A model generated the notes under the pieces. It was given only the letters and a program-made list of their open reading frames with translations. It ran no database searches and was not told where the DNA came from. Both the position numbers and the translations under genes were made by a program. A stretch of 64,000 nt of DNA from Cupriavidus phytohabitans (GTDB lineage: Bacteria; Pseudomonadota; Gammaproteobacteria; Burkholderiales; Burkholderiaceae), in the NCBI RefSeq assembly GCF_000426345.1, contig NZ_AUFE01000005.1, positions 1 through 64,000 on the forward strand. The letters are read 5' to 3'. Every line of letters begins with the position of its first letter. Position 1 is the stretch's first letter. This document shows positions 9,131 to 18,236 of this stretch, in pieces.

Positions 9131-10207
9131 TTAGCTTTTGATCAATGTTTGATAGCCGTGGATCTGGGCGAGGGTCAGTTGGCGGATGTCAGTACCGGCT
9201 TGGCGTTGCTTTGCCCAGTCTACGATTAGCTTCAAAGCATCGTTCAGGCGCAGGATCGGCCGCCAATTAAGACGGCTTCGCGCCTTGGATACATCCAGCT
9301 TGAGATAAGTAGCTTCGTGCGGATGGTGGCCAGTGTCGATTTGCCATCTGGCGCCGTTACCCCACATCTCAGCCAGTTGCTCCACAATCCACCCAACTGG
9401 CTTGGCGTCTTCGTCGCTGGGGCCGAGATTCCAGCCCTCAGCGAAGGCGGGGCCTTGTTCGTGAAGACGCTCTGCCAGTATCAAGTAGCCTCGCAGAGGT
9501 TCCAGGACGTGCTGCCAGGGGCGGATAGCGTGGGGGTTACGAATGCTGACGATCTTGCCCTGTTCGAAGGCGGTTAGGATGTCCGGAATCAAACGGTCTT
9601 GCGCCCAATCGCCAGCGCCAATGACATTGCCAGCCCGAACAGTAGCTAGGGCAATACCGTGTTGAGCATGCGAGGTAGCGTTAAAGAAAGACGAGCGATA
9701 GGCGGCACTGACTAATTCCGCGCATCCTTTACTGTTGCTATATGGGTCATAGCCGCCCATGGGTTCGTTTTCGCGATAGCCCCAGACCCACTCCCGGTTC
9801 TCGTAGCATTTGTCGGTGGTGATATTCACTACGGCTTTGACGCCAGGCGTGTTACGCACGGCTTCAAACAAATGCACTGTACCCATCACGTTGGTGGCAT
9901 AGGTCTCGACCGGATTTTGGTACGAATAGCGCACCAGCGGCTGGGCTGCCATGTGGATGACGATTTCTGGTTGAGCGCTGTGCATGGCTTGTCGCAGCGC
10001 AGGGAGGTCACGAATGTCGCCAATGATTGATCGCATGCCGCCTGAGACATGAGCCTCATCAAACAGGCTGGGCCGCGTTGGCGGCGAAAGGGCGAAACCG
10101 GTGAGCTCTGCACCGAGACTTTGCAGCCACAACGACAGCCAGCTTCCCTTGAAGCCGGTATGACCGGTAAGAAAGACGCGTTTGCCGCGCCAGAAAGCTG
10201 AATTCAT
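9131..10207 (-). CDS. rfbG: CDP-glucose 4,6-dehydratase
   Basis: An NAD-dependent SDR of about 358 residues from ATG 10207, which overlaps the rfbF stop by one base (TAATG). It has the glycine-rich [11 protein letters not shown] motif, the [12 protein letters not shown] block diagnostic of CDP-glucose dehydratases and the catalytic YSNSK. It converts CDP-glucose into CDP-4-keto-6-deoxyglucose, the substrate of RfbH encoded next. Confidence 0.95.
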   Translation of the reverse strand: MNSAFWRGKRVFLTGHTGFKGSWLSLWLQSLGAELTGFALSPPTRPSLFDEAHVSGGMRSIIGDIRDLPALRQAMHSAQPEIVIHMAAQPLVRYSYQNPVETYATNVMGTVHLFEAVRNTPGVKAVVNITTDKCYENREWVWGYRENEPMGGYDPYSNSKGCAELVSAAYRSSFFNATSHAQHGIALATVRAGNVIGAGDWAQDRLIPDILTAFEQGKIVSIRNPHAIRPWQHVLEPLRGYLILAERLHEQGPAFAEGWNLGPSDEDAKPVGWIVEQLAEMWGNGARWQIDTGHHPHEATYLKLDVSKARSRLNWRPILRLNDALKLIVDWAKQRQAGTDIRQLTLAQIHGYQTLIKS

Positions 10208-10980
10208 TACCAGATCATCCAAGGAGCTTTGCCGGACTGCCAGAGTTCTTCGAGGTAATTTTTGTCGCGCAGGGTATCCATTGGCTGCCAGAATCCATGA
10301 TGCTGAAAGGCCGCCAGTTGCCCATCTTCTGCCAATTGTTCTAAAGGCTCGCGCTCCCAGCTTGTATCGTTATCCTTAATTAGGTCGATTACCGCAGGCG
10401 AAAGAACAAAGAATCCTCCGTTTATCATCCCCCCATCGCCCTTTGGCTTTTCTTTGAAAGAGAGGACGCAATTGTCGGTATGGATGTCTAGTGCGCCGAA
10501 GCGGCCTGGCGGGTAGGTGGCTGTCAATGTTGCCTTCTTCCCGTGCTGTCGGTGAAATTCGATGAGCTGGCTGATATCCACATTGCTGACACCGTCACCG
10601 TAGGTGAAGCAAAACGCTTCCTCATTTTCGACGTATTGTCGGACGCGCTTGAGACGACCACCGGTCATGGTATTGTCGCCAGTATCGACCAATGTTACCT
10701 TCCAGGGCTCCGCATAGCGATGGTGGACTTCCATTTTGTTGTGCCGCATGTCGAAGGTCACATCCGACATATGAAGGAAATAGTTTGCAAAATATTCCTT
10801 AATGACATAGCCTTTGTAGCCACAACAAACGACAAAATCATTGATACCGTGTGACGAATAAATCTTGAGTATGTGCCATAGGATAGGCTTACCCCCGATT
10901 TCGACCATGGGTTTGGGGCGGGAACTAGTTTCTTCACTGATTCGGGTGCCGAGTCCACCAGCGAGGATCACTGCCTTCAT
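10207..10980 (-). CDS. rfbF: glucose-1-phosphate cytidylyltransferase
   Basis: About 257 residues starting [18 protein letters not shown], with the nucleotidyltransferase signature and the [16 protein letters not shown] block specific for this family. ATG 10980 is chosen over the in-frame ATG at 10992 because GGAG lies six bases before it; the upstream ATG overlaps that ribosome binding site. The enzyme makes CDP-glucose from CTP and glucose-1-phosphate and is the first gene of the operon that runs down to 3778. Confidence 0.95.
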   Translation of the reverse strand: MKAVILAGGLGTRISEETSSRPKPMVEIGGKPILWHILKIYSSHGINDFVVCCGYKGYVIKEYFANYFLHMSDVTFDMRHNKMEVHHRYAEPWKVTLVDTGDNTMTGGRLKRVRQYVENEEAFCFTYGDGVSNVDISQLIEFHRQHGKKATLTATYPPGRFGALDIHTDNCVLSFKEKPKGDGGMINGGFFVLSPAVIDLIKDNDTSWEREPLEQLAEDGQLAAFQHHGFWQPMDTLRDKNYLEELWQSGKAPWMIW

Positions 10981-11874
10981 TCCAATCTCCATTTCTTATT
11001 TTCGGTCTTCATTGTTCTTCCGCTCGTCAATCACATCTGTAGGAGCCAGCTTGGACCCGTGTGTGGGTTCGAGCATAACAACCACCGCAAAAGGGGCGGG
11101 AAGTCTCCGGAAAGACTGCATTCTAACCCGCAGTCGGGTGAGCGTCTTCCCTTATGTGGCTTATGCTGCGCGTGTAGGGCTTGGAAATCCTCAGATAGCG
11201 GAACAATGTTGCCGGCCAACCACCGACATACCCTCCCACACGCTTGAATTCCGGTTGCTTCTCCCGATCGAGCGGCTCAGAGGTGCACCATGCGGCAGCC
11301 TAAGAAGGTTGGTGAGCAAGCCGATGCCGAAGGATGGATATGCCTGACGGCCAACAACATTTGATTCCCGGGCGACAGGGACTGTAGACCCAGAGAGAAA
11401 TCCGGGCGAGGCTCCTGCGGCACGTAAGACACGCCAACAAGCTTTGGCGCAAGTCCCGCTTCCATGACCGCATGAAGCGCTGGCAGCCTGCTTGAATAGT
11501 GGCGGCGAACACGCCGCTACGATGTGCACGCTCATCAGACCACGCTGAGGGGATCAGTCAAGAAGTGCGCCATGCACTACGTGTGCATTGCCGAATCCCA
11601 TCAACTGCCTCCCAAGCTTGTGCGTTCGACTGGGTGGACCTATCAATGCCTCCTTACCCTCGCACGCGTTTTCAGTGCGGCTGATCGTCTGCGTCGTCAA
11701 ATCAACATTTCCTCGGGAAGTTACAATTTAGCAGATGTTGGGGGTGAGGTTAAATTAGTGCATACTAACAAGTTTTCCAGGCTCCATGAGCGCCCGAAGC
11801 CATTCCCAATGAATGGAGTAAACCGACGGAGCAACTGGCAGAAAAAGTGGAAATGTGAGGGAGAGTGATCTGTT
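10981..11874. other. divergent intergenic region without a recognisable gene
   Basis: This 890-base stretch separates the minus-strand rfb operon from the plus-strand DUF6311 operon and must hold both promoters. All open frames in it are short, mutually overlapping and unlike any family I know. The part from about 11040 to 11540 has the patchy look of decayed insertion-sequence DNA, but I could not assign it. The last 150 bases are AT-richer and lead to the ribosome binding site GAGGGAGAG before 11875. No O-antigen JUMPstart/ops motif (GGCGGTAGC) was seen. Confidence 0.5.
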
Positions 11875-13950
11875 GTGAGACGCGTTGCTAAAGGAGTTTT
11901 CGATGTCCCTTGCCCGACCTGGGCCGCTGCAGCAATTGCGTTGGCCGTTGCGACCGCTTACCTCGCATACGTCTACCCGTTGGATTTTTTTCGCGGCATC
12001 GGATATTACTTTTCTGATGGAGACGCCAGCCAACATGTGAGTGGATGGCTCTTCTATGCGCGAGACAGTTTGCATTTTCCCCTGCTTCGCACTACGCGCC
12101 TAAATAATCCCGATGGCGTAAGCATTGCATTGACCGATAGTATCCCTCTGTTAGCCCTTCTTCTTAAGCCAATAAGTGGCTTGCTGCCCCAGGGCTTCCA
12201 ATATATTGGTTTGTGGCATGCGGTCGCGTACCTAACCCAAGCACTAGGGGCTGCAGTGTTAATACGGGTACTCGGTTGTCGGACACTTTTTGCCGCATGT
12301 ATTGCTGCTTCAGTCGCTGTCTCCTGGCCGGCACTAACAAATCGCCTAGGACACACGTCGTTGATGACCCACGGGCTGATATTGTTTGCCCTAAGTGCAT
12401 ATTTCGCGGGTGTCAAGGACGCGAGAAAAAGCGGGCTTGCGGCTCGGTGCTTGATTGGTTTGATCGGTCTTGCGCTGTTGGTACATCCGTACCTTATGGC
12501 GATGATTTACGCGATTTTTCTTGCCTACGTGCTCGACAAGCGAGTCGGAGGCGAGAGCTGGCGTGTACAAGGGCTGCGAGTCGCGGCATCGCTAGGCCTG
12601 GTCGGGGCTTTGATGTACCTTTTCGGCTATATCGGTTCGGCGGGTGGTGCGGGGGGGTTTGACTATTTTTCGATGAACCTAGCATCCCCCTTCTGCGGTG
12701 GCCTCTTTCTGCATTGCCAAATTGACGCCACAGGGGGGCAACAAGAAGGCTTTAATTATTTTGGTGCGGGAGGGCTCTTGATTCTGGCCGCGGGCACACT
12801 GTCATTCATGCGCAAGCGTCAGCCATTGGGCGTGAAAGTCAAGTATCCTTTTTTGATACTGATGGCGATGGTCTTGACTCTGTATGCACTCTCAACTACG
12901 TGGTATCTGGGAGATAGCAAGGTACTCAGATACTCGCTGCCATCGGTATTCAAAATCATTACTAGTTCGTTTCGGGCGAGTGGTCGTTTTTTCTGGGTGG
13001 TTGGATATCTCTTGATGTTTGTTATGCTGGCCCGCTTGCTGAGGAGCAAGGCGCGCCTAGTACCGGTTGGCGTCTTCGCAGTTGCACTCCCGCTACAGTG
13101 GTTTGACACATCCGCTATCCGAAACAATGTAATCAACGCGGTGCATCGTCCTGAGCAAGTGGACCGAAAACCATGGCCATCCATTCTGGCTGACGCGCGT
13201 CACTTGATTATGTATCCGGCATTTGGTTGTGGTCATGTAGGCGCAGAACAGTATCTGTACTTCCAAAATCTCGCGGCGCGACAGGGATTGACGTTCAATA
13301 CCGGTTACATTGCACGACTAAAGAGGTCGTGCGGCGTTGCAGGGGCGGGTCTGCCAGCCGAGTTTGACTCTGATACGGTCTTTGTTATGCCCGAGAGCGA
13401 ACTAAAGTTCATCCGGTTTGACCTACCCCCTGCTCTTGTGACGGCAGCCAAACGTGGTGAGTGTGCGGTGGTCGATAAGATTCTTGTGTGTCGACGCAAA
13501 CTGCTAAAGAGCGTCGGCGAGATTAAGTGGGAGCGGGCGCCTGTCAACGGCCTGATGCTTGAGGAAAAGGCAGAATACGCAGCTAAGGAACTGCCTACCG
13601 TAGTAGGGCGTCTGGAAGGCGGGCGCATAGTCAGCGAACCCAGTCGAGCTGGTATCCTAAGTTATGGCCCTTATGTCGATCTTGCGCCGGGCAAATACCG
13701 GGCATCGATCGAATATTCGTGTTCGTCGGCAGCCGACGGTCAATGTGGTACCTGGGATGTGGTGGCCGATGGTGCCAATAGATTGCAGAAGGTTACCCAG
13801 GGCGTCCTGCGTGCGACCGATGGCTCTAGCGTTAGCCTGAGTGCGGATTTCGCATTCGAAAGGCCTTTACCCGCGCTGGAAATTCGAAGCATATACGACG
13901 GTGATGGCGTCATGGAAATTCATAAGGTCACAGTTGAAAGAAGGTTTTGA
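11875..13950 (+). CDS. DUF6311-like multi-pass membrane protein
   Basis: A protein of 691 residues starting at GTG 11875 with GAGGGAGAG just upstream. About eleven hydrophobic segments fill residues 10-400 and a soluble domain follows. The first periplasmic loop has FSDGDASQHVSGWLFYARD, then TDSIPLLALLLKP, which match the DUF6311 family found beside polyprenyl-phosphate glycosyltransferases. By analogy with GT-C enzymes it may transfer a lipid-linked sugar to a surface glycan in the periplasm; this is inference. The next gene starts 3 bases after its stop. AT-rich codon use compared with the core genes suggests acquisition. Confidence 0.8.
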   Translation: MRRVAKGVFDVPCPTWAAAAIALAVATAYLAYVYPLDFFRGIGYYFSDGDASQHVSGWLFYARDSLHFPLLRTTRLNNPDGVSIALTDSIPLLALLLKPISGLLPQGFQYIGLWHAVAYLTQALGAAVLIRVLGCRTLFAACIAASVAVSWPALTNRLGHTSLMTHGLILFALSAYFAGVKDARKSGLAARCLIGLIGLALLVHPYLMAMIYAIFLAYVLDKRVGGESWRVQGLRVAASLGLVGALMYLFGYIGSAGGAGGFDYFSMNLASPFCGGLFLHCQIDATGGQQEGFNYFGAGGLLILAAGTLSFMRKRQPLGVKVKYPFLILMAMVLTLYALSTTWYLGDSKVLRYSLPSVFKIITSSFRASGRFFWVVGYLLMFVMLARLLRSKARLVPVGVFAVALPLQWFDTSAIRNNVINAVHRPEQVDRKPWPSILADARHLIMYPAFGCGHVGAEQYLYFQNLAARQGLTFNTGYIARLKRSCGVAGAGLPAEFDSDTVFVMPESELKFIRFDLPPALVTAAKRGECAVVDKILVCRRKLLKSVGEIKWERAPVNGLMLEEKAEYAAKELPTVVGRLEGGRIVSEPSRAGILSYGPYVDLAPGKYRASIEYSCSSAADGQCGTWDVVADGANRLQKVTQGVLRATDGSSVSLSADFAFERPLPALEIRSIYDGDGVMEIHKVTVERRF

Positions 13951-13953
13951 AAG

Positions 13954-14883
13954 ATGACAATGATTTCGATCGTAGTTCCGCTGTACAACGAGGAGGCAAT
14001 CGTCAAGCGCAATCTCCAGATCATTGCGCGTGAAGCTGAGGCAAAAGGCCATACTCTAGAGATCATTGCTGTCAATGATGGCTCTGCGGATGGCACGTGG
14101 GCTGAAATCTGTGATGCCGCCATATCCGATGATCGAATTCGAGGGGTCTGCTTCACTCGCAATTTTGGTAAGGAGGCTGCAATTCTGGCGGGATTGATGG
14201 AGGCTCGCGGGGACGGCGTAATCGTGATTGACGCAGACCTGCAGCACCCACCTGCACTTATCCCTGAAATGATCCGCCTTTGGCAAAGTGGGTTTCCGGT
14301 GGTGGAGGCGGTCAAAGCGAATCGCGGCAAGGAAACTGTGGCCAATCGTGTGTTTGCCAAGCTTTTCTATAAAATATTTCACAACTTATCTGAACTCGAT
14401 ATTGCGGGCCACTCGGACTTCAAGCTGCTTGATAGGTCCGTTGTCGACGCCTATATCAGGCTGCCAGAGCGCAATCGGTTCTTCCGCGGTTTGATCCACT
14501 GGGTCGGGTTCAGAAGTGCCCGTATTCCGTTCCAAGTGGCCGAGCGTGACATTGGTGGGTCTAGATGGAACAAACTTAAGTTGTTGAAATACGCGATCAA
14601 CAACATTACCATGTTTTCCAGTTTTCCCCTGAAATCTATTACATGGTTGGGAATGTTAATGTTTGCTCTCGGAGGTATAGTGGGAACGGTGAGTCTGATT
14701 CAAAAAGCGGAAGGTACTGCGCTCGATGGATTTACGACTGTAAACCTCCTTATTATTATGACAAGCGGCATATTGATGGTGAGTCTAGGTATCATCGGCC
14801 ATTATCTGAGTCGTATATATGATGAGATAAAAGGGCGCCCTCCCTTCGTCCGTGAAACTCAGAGGAAGGACGTTCAATCATGA
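13954..14883 (+). CDS. family 2 glycosyltransferase, polyprenyl-phosphate type
   Basis: A protein of 309 residues with the GT-A start ISIVVPLYNEEAIVKRNL, the NDGSADGTW motif and DADLQHPPALI. Two C-terminal hydrophobic segments fall at about 230-255 and 265-290. It is a GtrB/ArnC/DPM1-type enzyme that would load a sugar onto undecaprenyl phosphate on the cytoplasmic face. It sits between a DUF6311 protein and an SMR-like transporter, forming a loading-flipping-transfer trio parallel to the GtrA/GtrB pair at 3.8-5.1 kb. Confidence 0.88.
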   Translation: MTMISIVVPLYNEEAIVKRNLQIIAREAEAKGHTLEIIAVNDGSADGTWAEICDAAISDDRIRGVCFTRNFGKEAAILAGLMEARGDGVIVIDADLQHPPALIPEMIRLWQSGFPVVEAVKANRGKETVANRVFAKLFYKIFHNLSELDIAGHSDFKLLDRSVVDAYIRLPERNRFFRGLIHWVGFRSARIPFQVAERDIGGSRWNKLKLLKYAINNITMFSSFPLKSITWLGMLMFALGGIVGTVSLIQKAEGTALDGFTTVNLLIIMTSGILMVSLGIIGHYLSRIYDEIKGRPPFVRETQRKDVQS

Positions 14884-15224
14884 ATGCCCCATTGCTAGCT
14901 CTTGTGTCGGTGCTGTGCAACGTGGCGGCACAAGTAATGATTAAAGTTGCCGGACGCCACGGCGTTGGTAACGACGGCATGGCGTCCTGGTTTTCGCCAT
15001 GGCTGTTGCTCGCCATTGCCCTTTATGGATCCAGTTTCTTGTTGACCGTGAAGGTATTCGCGGTAAACCCGCTTTCCATGGCGGCACCTTTGATGGCGGG
15101 CGCAACCTTTCTGCTAGTCGCGATAGCAAGCACGATTGTGTTTGGGGAAAGCATTTCGCTTGGCAGGGCATTTGGTATATGTCTTATCGTTGGCGGCATC
15201 TTCGTGCTCGCAAGAGGCGCGTAG
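14880..15224 (+). CDS. small SMR/EamA-like membrane transporter (ArnE/F-like)
   Basis: A protein of 114 residues with four hydrophobic segments. It overlaps the preceding glycosyltransferase by 4 bases (ATGA). The pattern LCNVAAQVMIKVAG and the last segment GRAFGICLIVGGIFVL resemble small multidrug resistance proteins and the ArnE/ArnF flippase subunits of lipid-linked aminoarabinose. Given the neighbour, flipping of the lipid-linked sugar is the best guess; a drug export role is less likely. Confidence 0.78.
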   Translation: MNAPLLALVSVLCNVAAQVMIKVAGRHGVGNDGMASWFSPWLLLAIALYGSSFLLTVKVFAVNPLSMAAPLMAGATFLLVAIASTIVFGESISLGRAFGICLIVGGIFVLARGA

Positions 15225-15901
15225 GGCGGTTCGCGGCTGTGAGGGTCCTGGCGAACCGAGAGGCGTTGCTAGAGATTGCTACCACAGGCCTTGTCGGGAA
15301 GAACGTAAGCTCAGTAGACATGCAGCTCCGAGAATGCGGCCTGGAGAGAGTAACCAGACGCAATGTGGAAGAGCGTAAAACGCAGCCCTTCTCCGAATGG
15401 ACCCATTATGCTGTCGGTTCCGACTTGAACGAGAATCGAAGATGCGGCGCGAGTGGGGAAAGTAAGCCGCCGCCGGAACCGCAGGTGGTCATCCAGACTC
15501 GGGTGGTGGACACACTGCCTGCGACTGAATGAGGCCAATCTACGTTGACAATGCGGACGAACTATCGGACGGACGACACCGCCAAGGCCATCTTGCCCCC
15601 CAACCGCGCTTGGGCGAACATCTGTGGCTGGAGGCTTAGGTCGAAGTGAAATCTTGATGTCGCTCAGCTTGGCACAGCGAACAAGAGTAGTGGCTGACTA
15701 CGACACCTTCCCCGCATCGCCGGGCAGCCTGCGAGCGCTGGAAGAGGTCAGGATTTGCGCACGCCACACTTTTGGACGTGGCCGCTGGATGGGGTAGCGC
15801 GCTAAAATCCTTCCAAAAAAAAGCAAATGAGAGGAACGGGATGAGCTGCAATAGTTGCTGGTGTCCGTGCGGCCAAACGGAAGCTATGTGAGGCCGAGTA
15901 A
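15225..15901. other. 677-base gap, no supported gene
   Basis: Open frames here are short and conflicting on both strands and none resembles a known family. A piece near 15552-15640 reads like a transposase start, but the resemblance is too weak to call. A promoter for the following fatty acid hydroxylase gene should be in the last 100 bases, but I could not pick convincing -35/-10 boxes. Confidence 0.4.
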
Positions 15902-16772
15902 ATGACGGAATTCCTGTCGGATTTGGCAATGGCCCTGGCGGCTCCGTGGAAGGGCGTCGCAATTGCTGCGATTGCCTGTGGGATTGTGTGGATATTTGAG
16001 GTATGGAAGCCAGCGGCTGCAGATCCGGGCGCACACGGTAGATTGCATAATCTCGCGATGTATGCGGCGCTCTTGCTAGGTATGGCGGCGCTGGGTCCGC
16101 TCTATGGCTGGGTGGGGCTGCAACTACCGAATGTCGCGTTGATTGATCGGTTGTCCGTGCAGTGGCCGACGAATGGTTTTCTTCGTGCGATCCTGGCAAC
16201 CTTTGTATATGCTTTCGTATGGGACTTCTTCCAGTACTGGAAGCACCGGGCCGAACACACTTTCCGCATACTGTGGATTTTTCACAGAACTCACCACGCC
16301 GATTCCGCGATGAACGCGTCGACTGCCGTAAGGCATAGCTTCGGCGGGCTCGTGCTGGGTTTCGTACTTGTACACATTCCGACCATGGTCATATGCGGTG
16401 GGGGGACTCTTGCCGTTTGCCGGTGCGATCGTACTTTTCAGCGGATGGGGTTACTTTAACCATGCAAATGTAAGGCTGCAGCTTGGGCCTTTAATGAGGC
16501 TGGTTTCCGGGCCTCAGCTTCACCGATTGCACCATGGGCGCGATAGCCACTACTACAATTCGAACTACGCGGCTTTCTTCCCAATCTTCGATTTGATTTT
16601 TGGCACGCTGCGACTCCCCAAGAAGCGGGAATGGCCCCAGACCGGTCTCAACAGCTTCCATCCGTCTGGTGGGTTGCTTGCTCATGTCTTCTTCCCTTGG
16701 AAAGACAACGAACGTGTTGAGCCGCGTGCGACGGATATGGAAACCGCTGCGGAGGGTAGAAGGCTGACATGA
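15902..16772 (+). pseudogene. fatty acid hydroxylase/sterol desaturase family, frameshifted
   Basis: Two overlapping frames together give a complete membrane di-iron hydroxylase of about 285 residues. The first (from 15902) has the histidine boxes HRAEH and HRTHH around residues 116-141. The second, ending at 16772, has NHANV and LHRLHH. The switch falls near the run of six G at 16400-16405, where the first frame departs from the family pattern after HIPTMVICGG and the second picks up with LLPFAGAIVLFSGWGYFNH. Either the gene is inactivated, a sequencing error occurred, or the G tract slips. If restored it would hydroxylate a lipid acyl chain, plausible next to lipid-linked glycan genes. Confidence 0.8.
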
Positions 16773-16809
16773 CGGGCGGGCCTGCGAGAAGGGCCCATGA
16801 CCGCCATCC

Positions 16810-18036
16810 TCAAGCGGACTTGCCGCGCCTGATCAGCGCGATCGCCTTCATATAGATATCTATCACGCGGCCCTCGCTGAAGCGCGCATCCATATCCAAT
16901 CGTCCTGCCTTGCCCATTTGTCGCAGCGTTTCGTCTTCGCTTTGGCAAAGCTCGAGCAGGACTTTCGAGAGATCCTCTGCACTGCGTGGGCGGCACAGTC
17001 TTCCTGTTACCCCATCGCGCACGACGTCCCGGCATCCCGGCACGTCCGTGGCCACAATCGGCCTTTCCATTGAGGCAGCTTCAAGCAGTGTGCGAGGCAC
17101 GCCTTCGCGGTACGAGGGCAAGACGATGCAGTCGGCCTGTGCGATGGCGCCTCGGACATCCGTTGCTGTGCCAAGATATTCGATGAGCCCTTGGTCCTCC
17201 CACGCCAGGAGTTGCGTCCTTGAAATGGCGCTGGGGTTCTCGACATCGGCGGGCCCGAGAAGCTGAAACCGGACTGTGGGATAGACGGCACGAATGCGGC
17301 GTGCAGCCTCGACATATTCACCGATCCCTTTGTCCCATAGCATTCGCGCAATCAGGAGGAAGTGGAATGTGTTGTTTTCTCTGGGCGGCCGCTCACCCGG
17401 TGTGTAGTGCTCGAGATCAATCCCCTCGCTGGGAAGCACAAAGGTTCGTTGCTCGCTGACCAAGCTCCGCTTGACGAATTCGCGACGGTCGTCTTCGTTG
17501 AGGAACCAGACTTGATAGGCTGAGCGCAGCGCCAGACGATACAGCCCGCGTCCGATTCGTGCGACAAAATTATTGTTGATGAAAACGAAGCCAAGCCCTG
17601 TTGTCACTGCAATACACGGGACGCCGGATAACCTTGCAGCCAGCGAGCCATAGATGTTCGGCTTGATCGTGTACTGAAACGCGCAGTCAGGTTTGAGTTG
17701 CCTATACAACCTGGTCAACTGGCTGAAACATTTCCAGTCAGCTAACGGATTGGCGCTTTTGGCCGACAGTGTCAGGGGGTGGAAGTCGCAGCCAAGTGCC
17801 TGTAATGCTTCAGAGCTGCGATCCACAGGTGCAATGACACTGACCTTCGCTCCGTGCGCGAGTAAAGCACGCACGACCCCGCCACGGTACTGCTGGACAG
17901 ACCAACTCGAATTGGCGACGAATGCTATATGGGTGCCGTCCAGATGCAGCTTGCCGGGCTGATGGGCCACCTCTTCAAATCGCTTTGGTACCGCGTGGGC
18001 CGGATGTTCGTCAATACTGTTCAGCATCCTTGTCAC
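16810..18036 (-). CDS. family 4 glycosyltransferase
   Basis: A protein of 408 residues (GTG start; ATG three codons on is also possible). The GT-B fold is evident: VANSSWSVQQYRGGVVRALL at about residue 40, the acceptor-side TIKPNIYGSLAARL, and the C-terminal donor domain with VLPSYREGVPRTLLEAASM and its EX7E-type glutamates. It resembles PglA/WbpX-like enzymes that add a hexose or N-acetylhexosamine to lipid-linked repeat units in the cytoplasm. It stands alone on the minus strand, 200 bases from the flippase gene. Donor and linkage cannot be read from sequence. Confidence 0.85.
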   Translation of the reverse strand: MTRMLNSIDEHPAHAVPKRFEEVAHQPGKLHLDGTHIAFVANSSWSVQQYRGGVVRALLAHGAKVSVIAPVDRSSEALQALGCDFHPLTLSAKSANPLADWKCFSQLTRLYRQLKPDCAFQYTIKPNIYGSLAARLSGVPCIAVTTGLGFVFINNNFVARIGRGLYRLALRSAYQVWFLNEDDRREFVKRSLVSEQRTFVLPSEGIDLEHYTPGERPPRENNTFHFLLIARMLWDKGIGEYVEAARRIRAVYPTVRFQLLGPADVENPSAISRTQLLAWEDQGLIEYLGTATDVRGAIAQADCIVLPSYREGVPRTLLEAASMERPIVATDVPGCRDVVRDGVTGRLCRPRSAEDLSKVLLELCQSEDETLRQMGKAGRLDMDARFSEGRVIDIYMKAIALIRRGKSA

Positions 18037-18236
18037 ATGCCAATTCGGCGGTCACACAGGCCCAATATGTTGCGGTTGTGCTCCGTCTAGCATTCCTGAT
18101 TTCGTTGCACAGTGAAGGCAATAGATTTTAGCAGAACCCCAACAAGGGCCGTCTTGCGGGCCACTGTATCACCGCACAACGAGGAGAAGGCGCTCCGGGC
18201 CGCTACGAGCGATGTAGCAGCGGTATCGCTATCACC

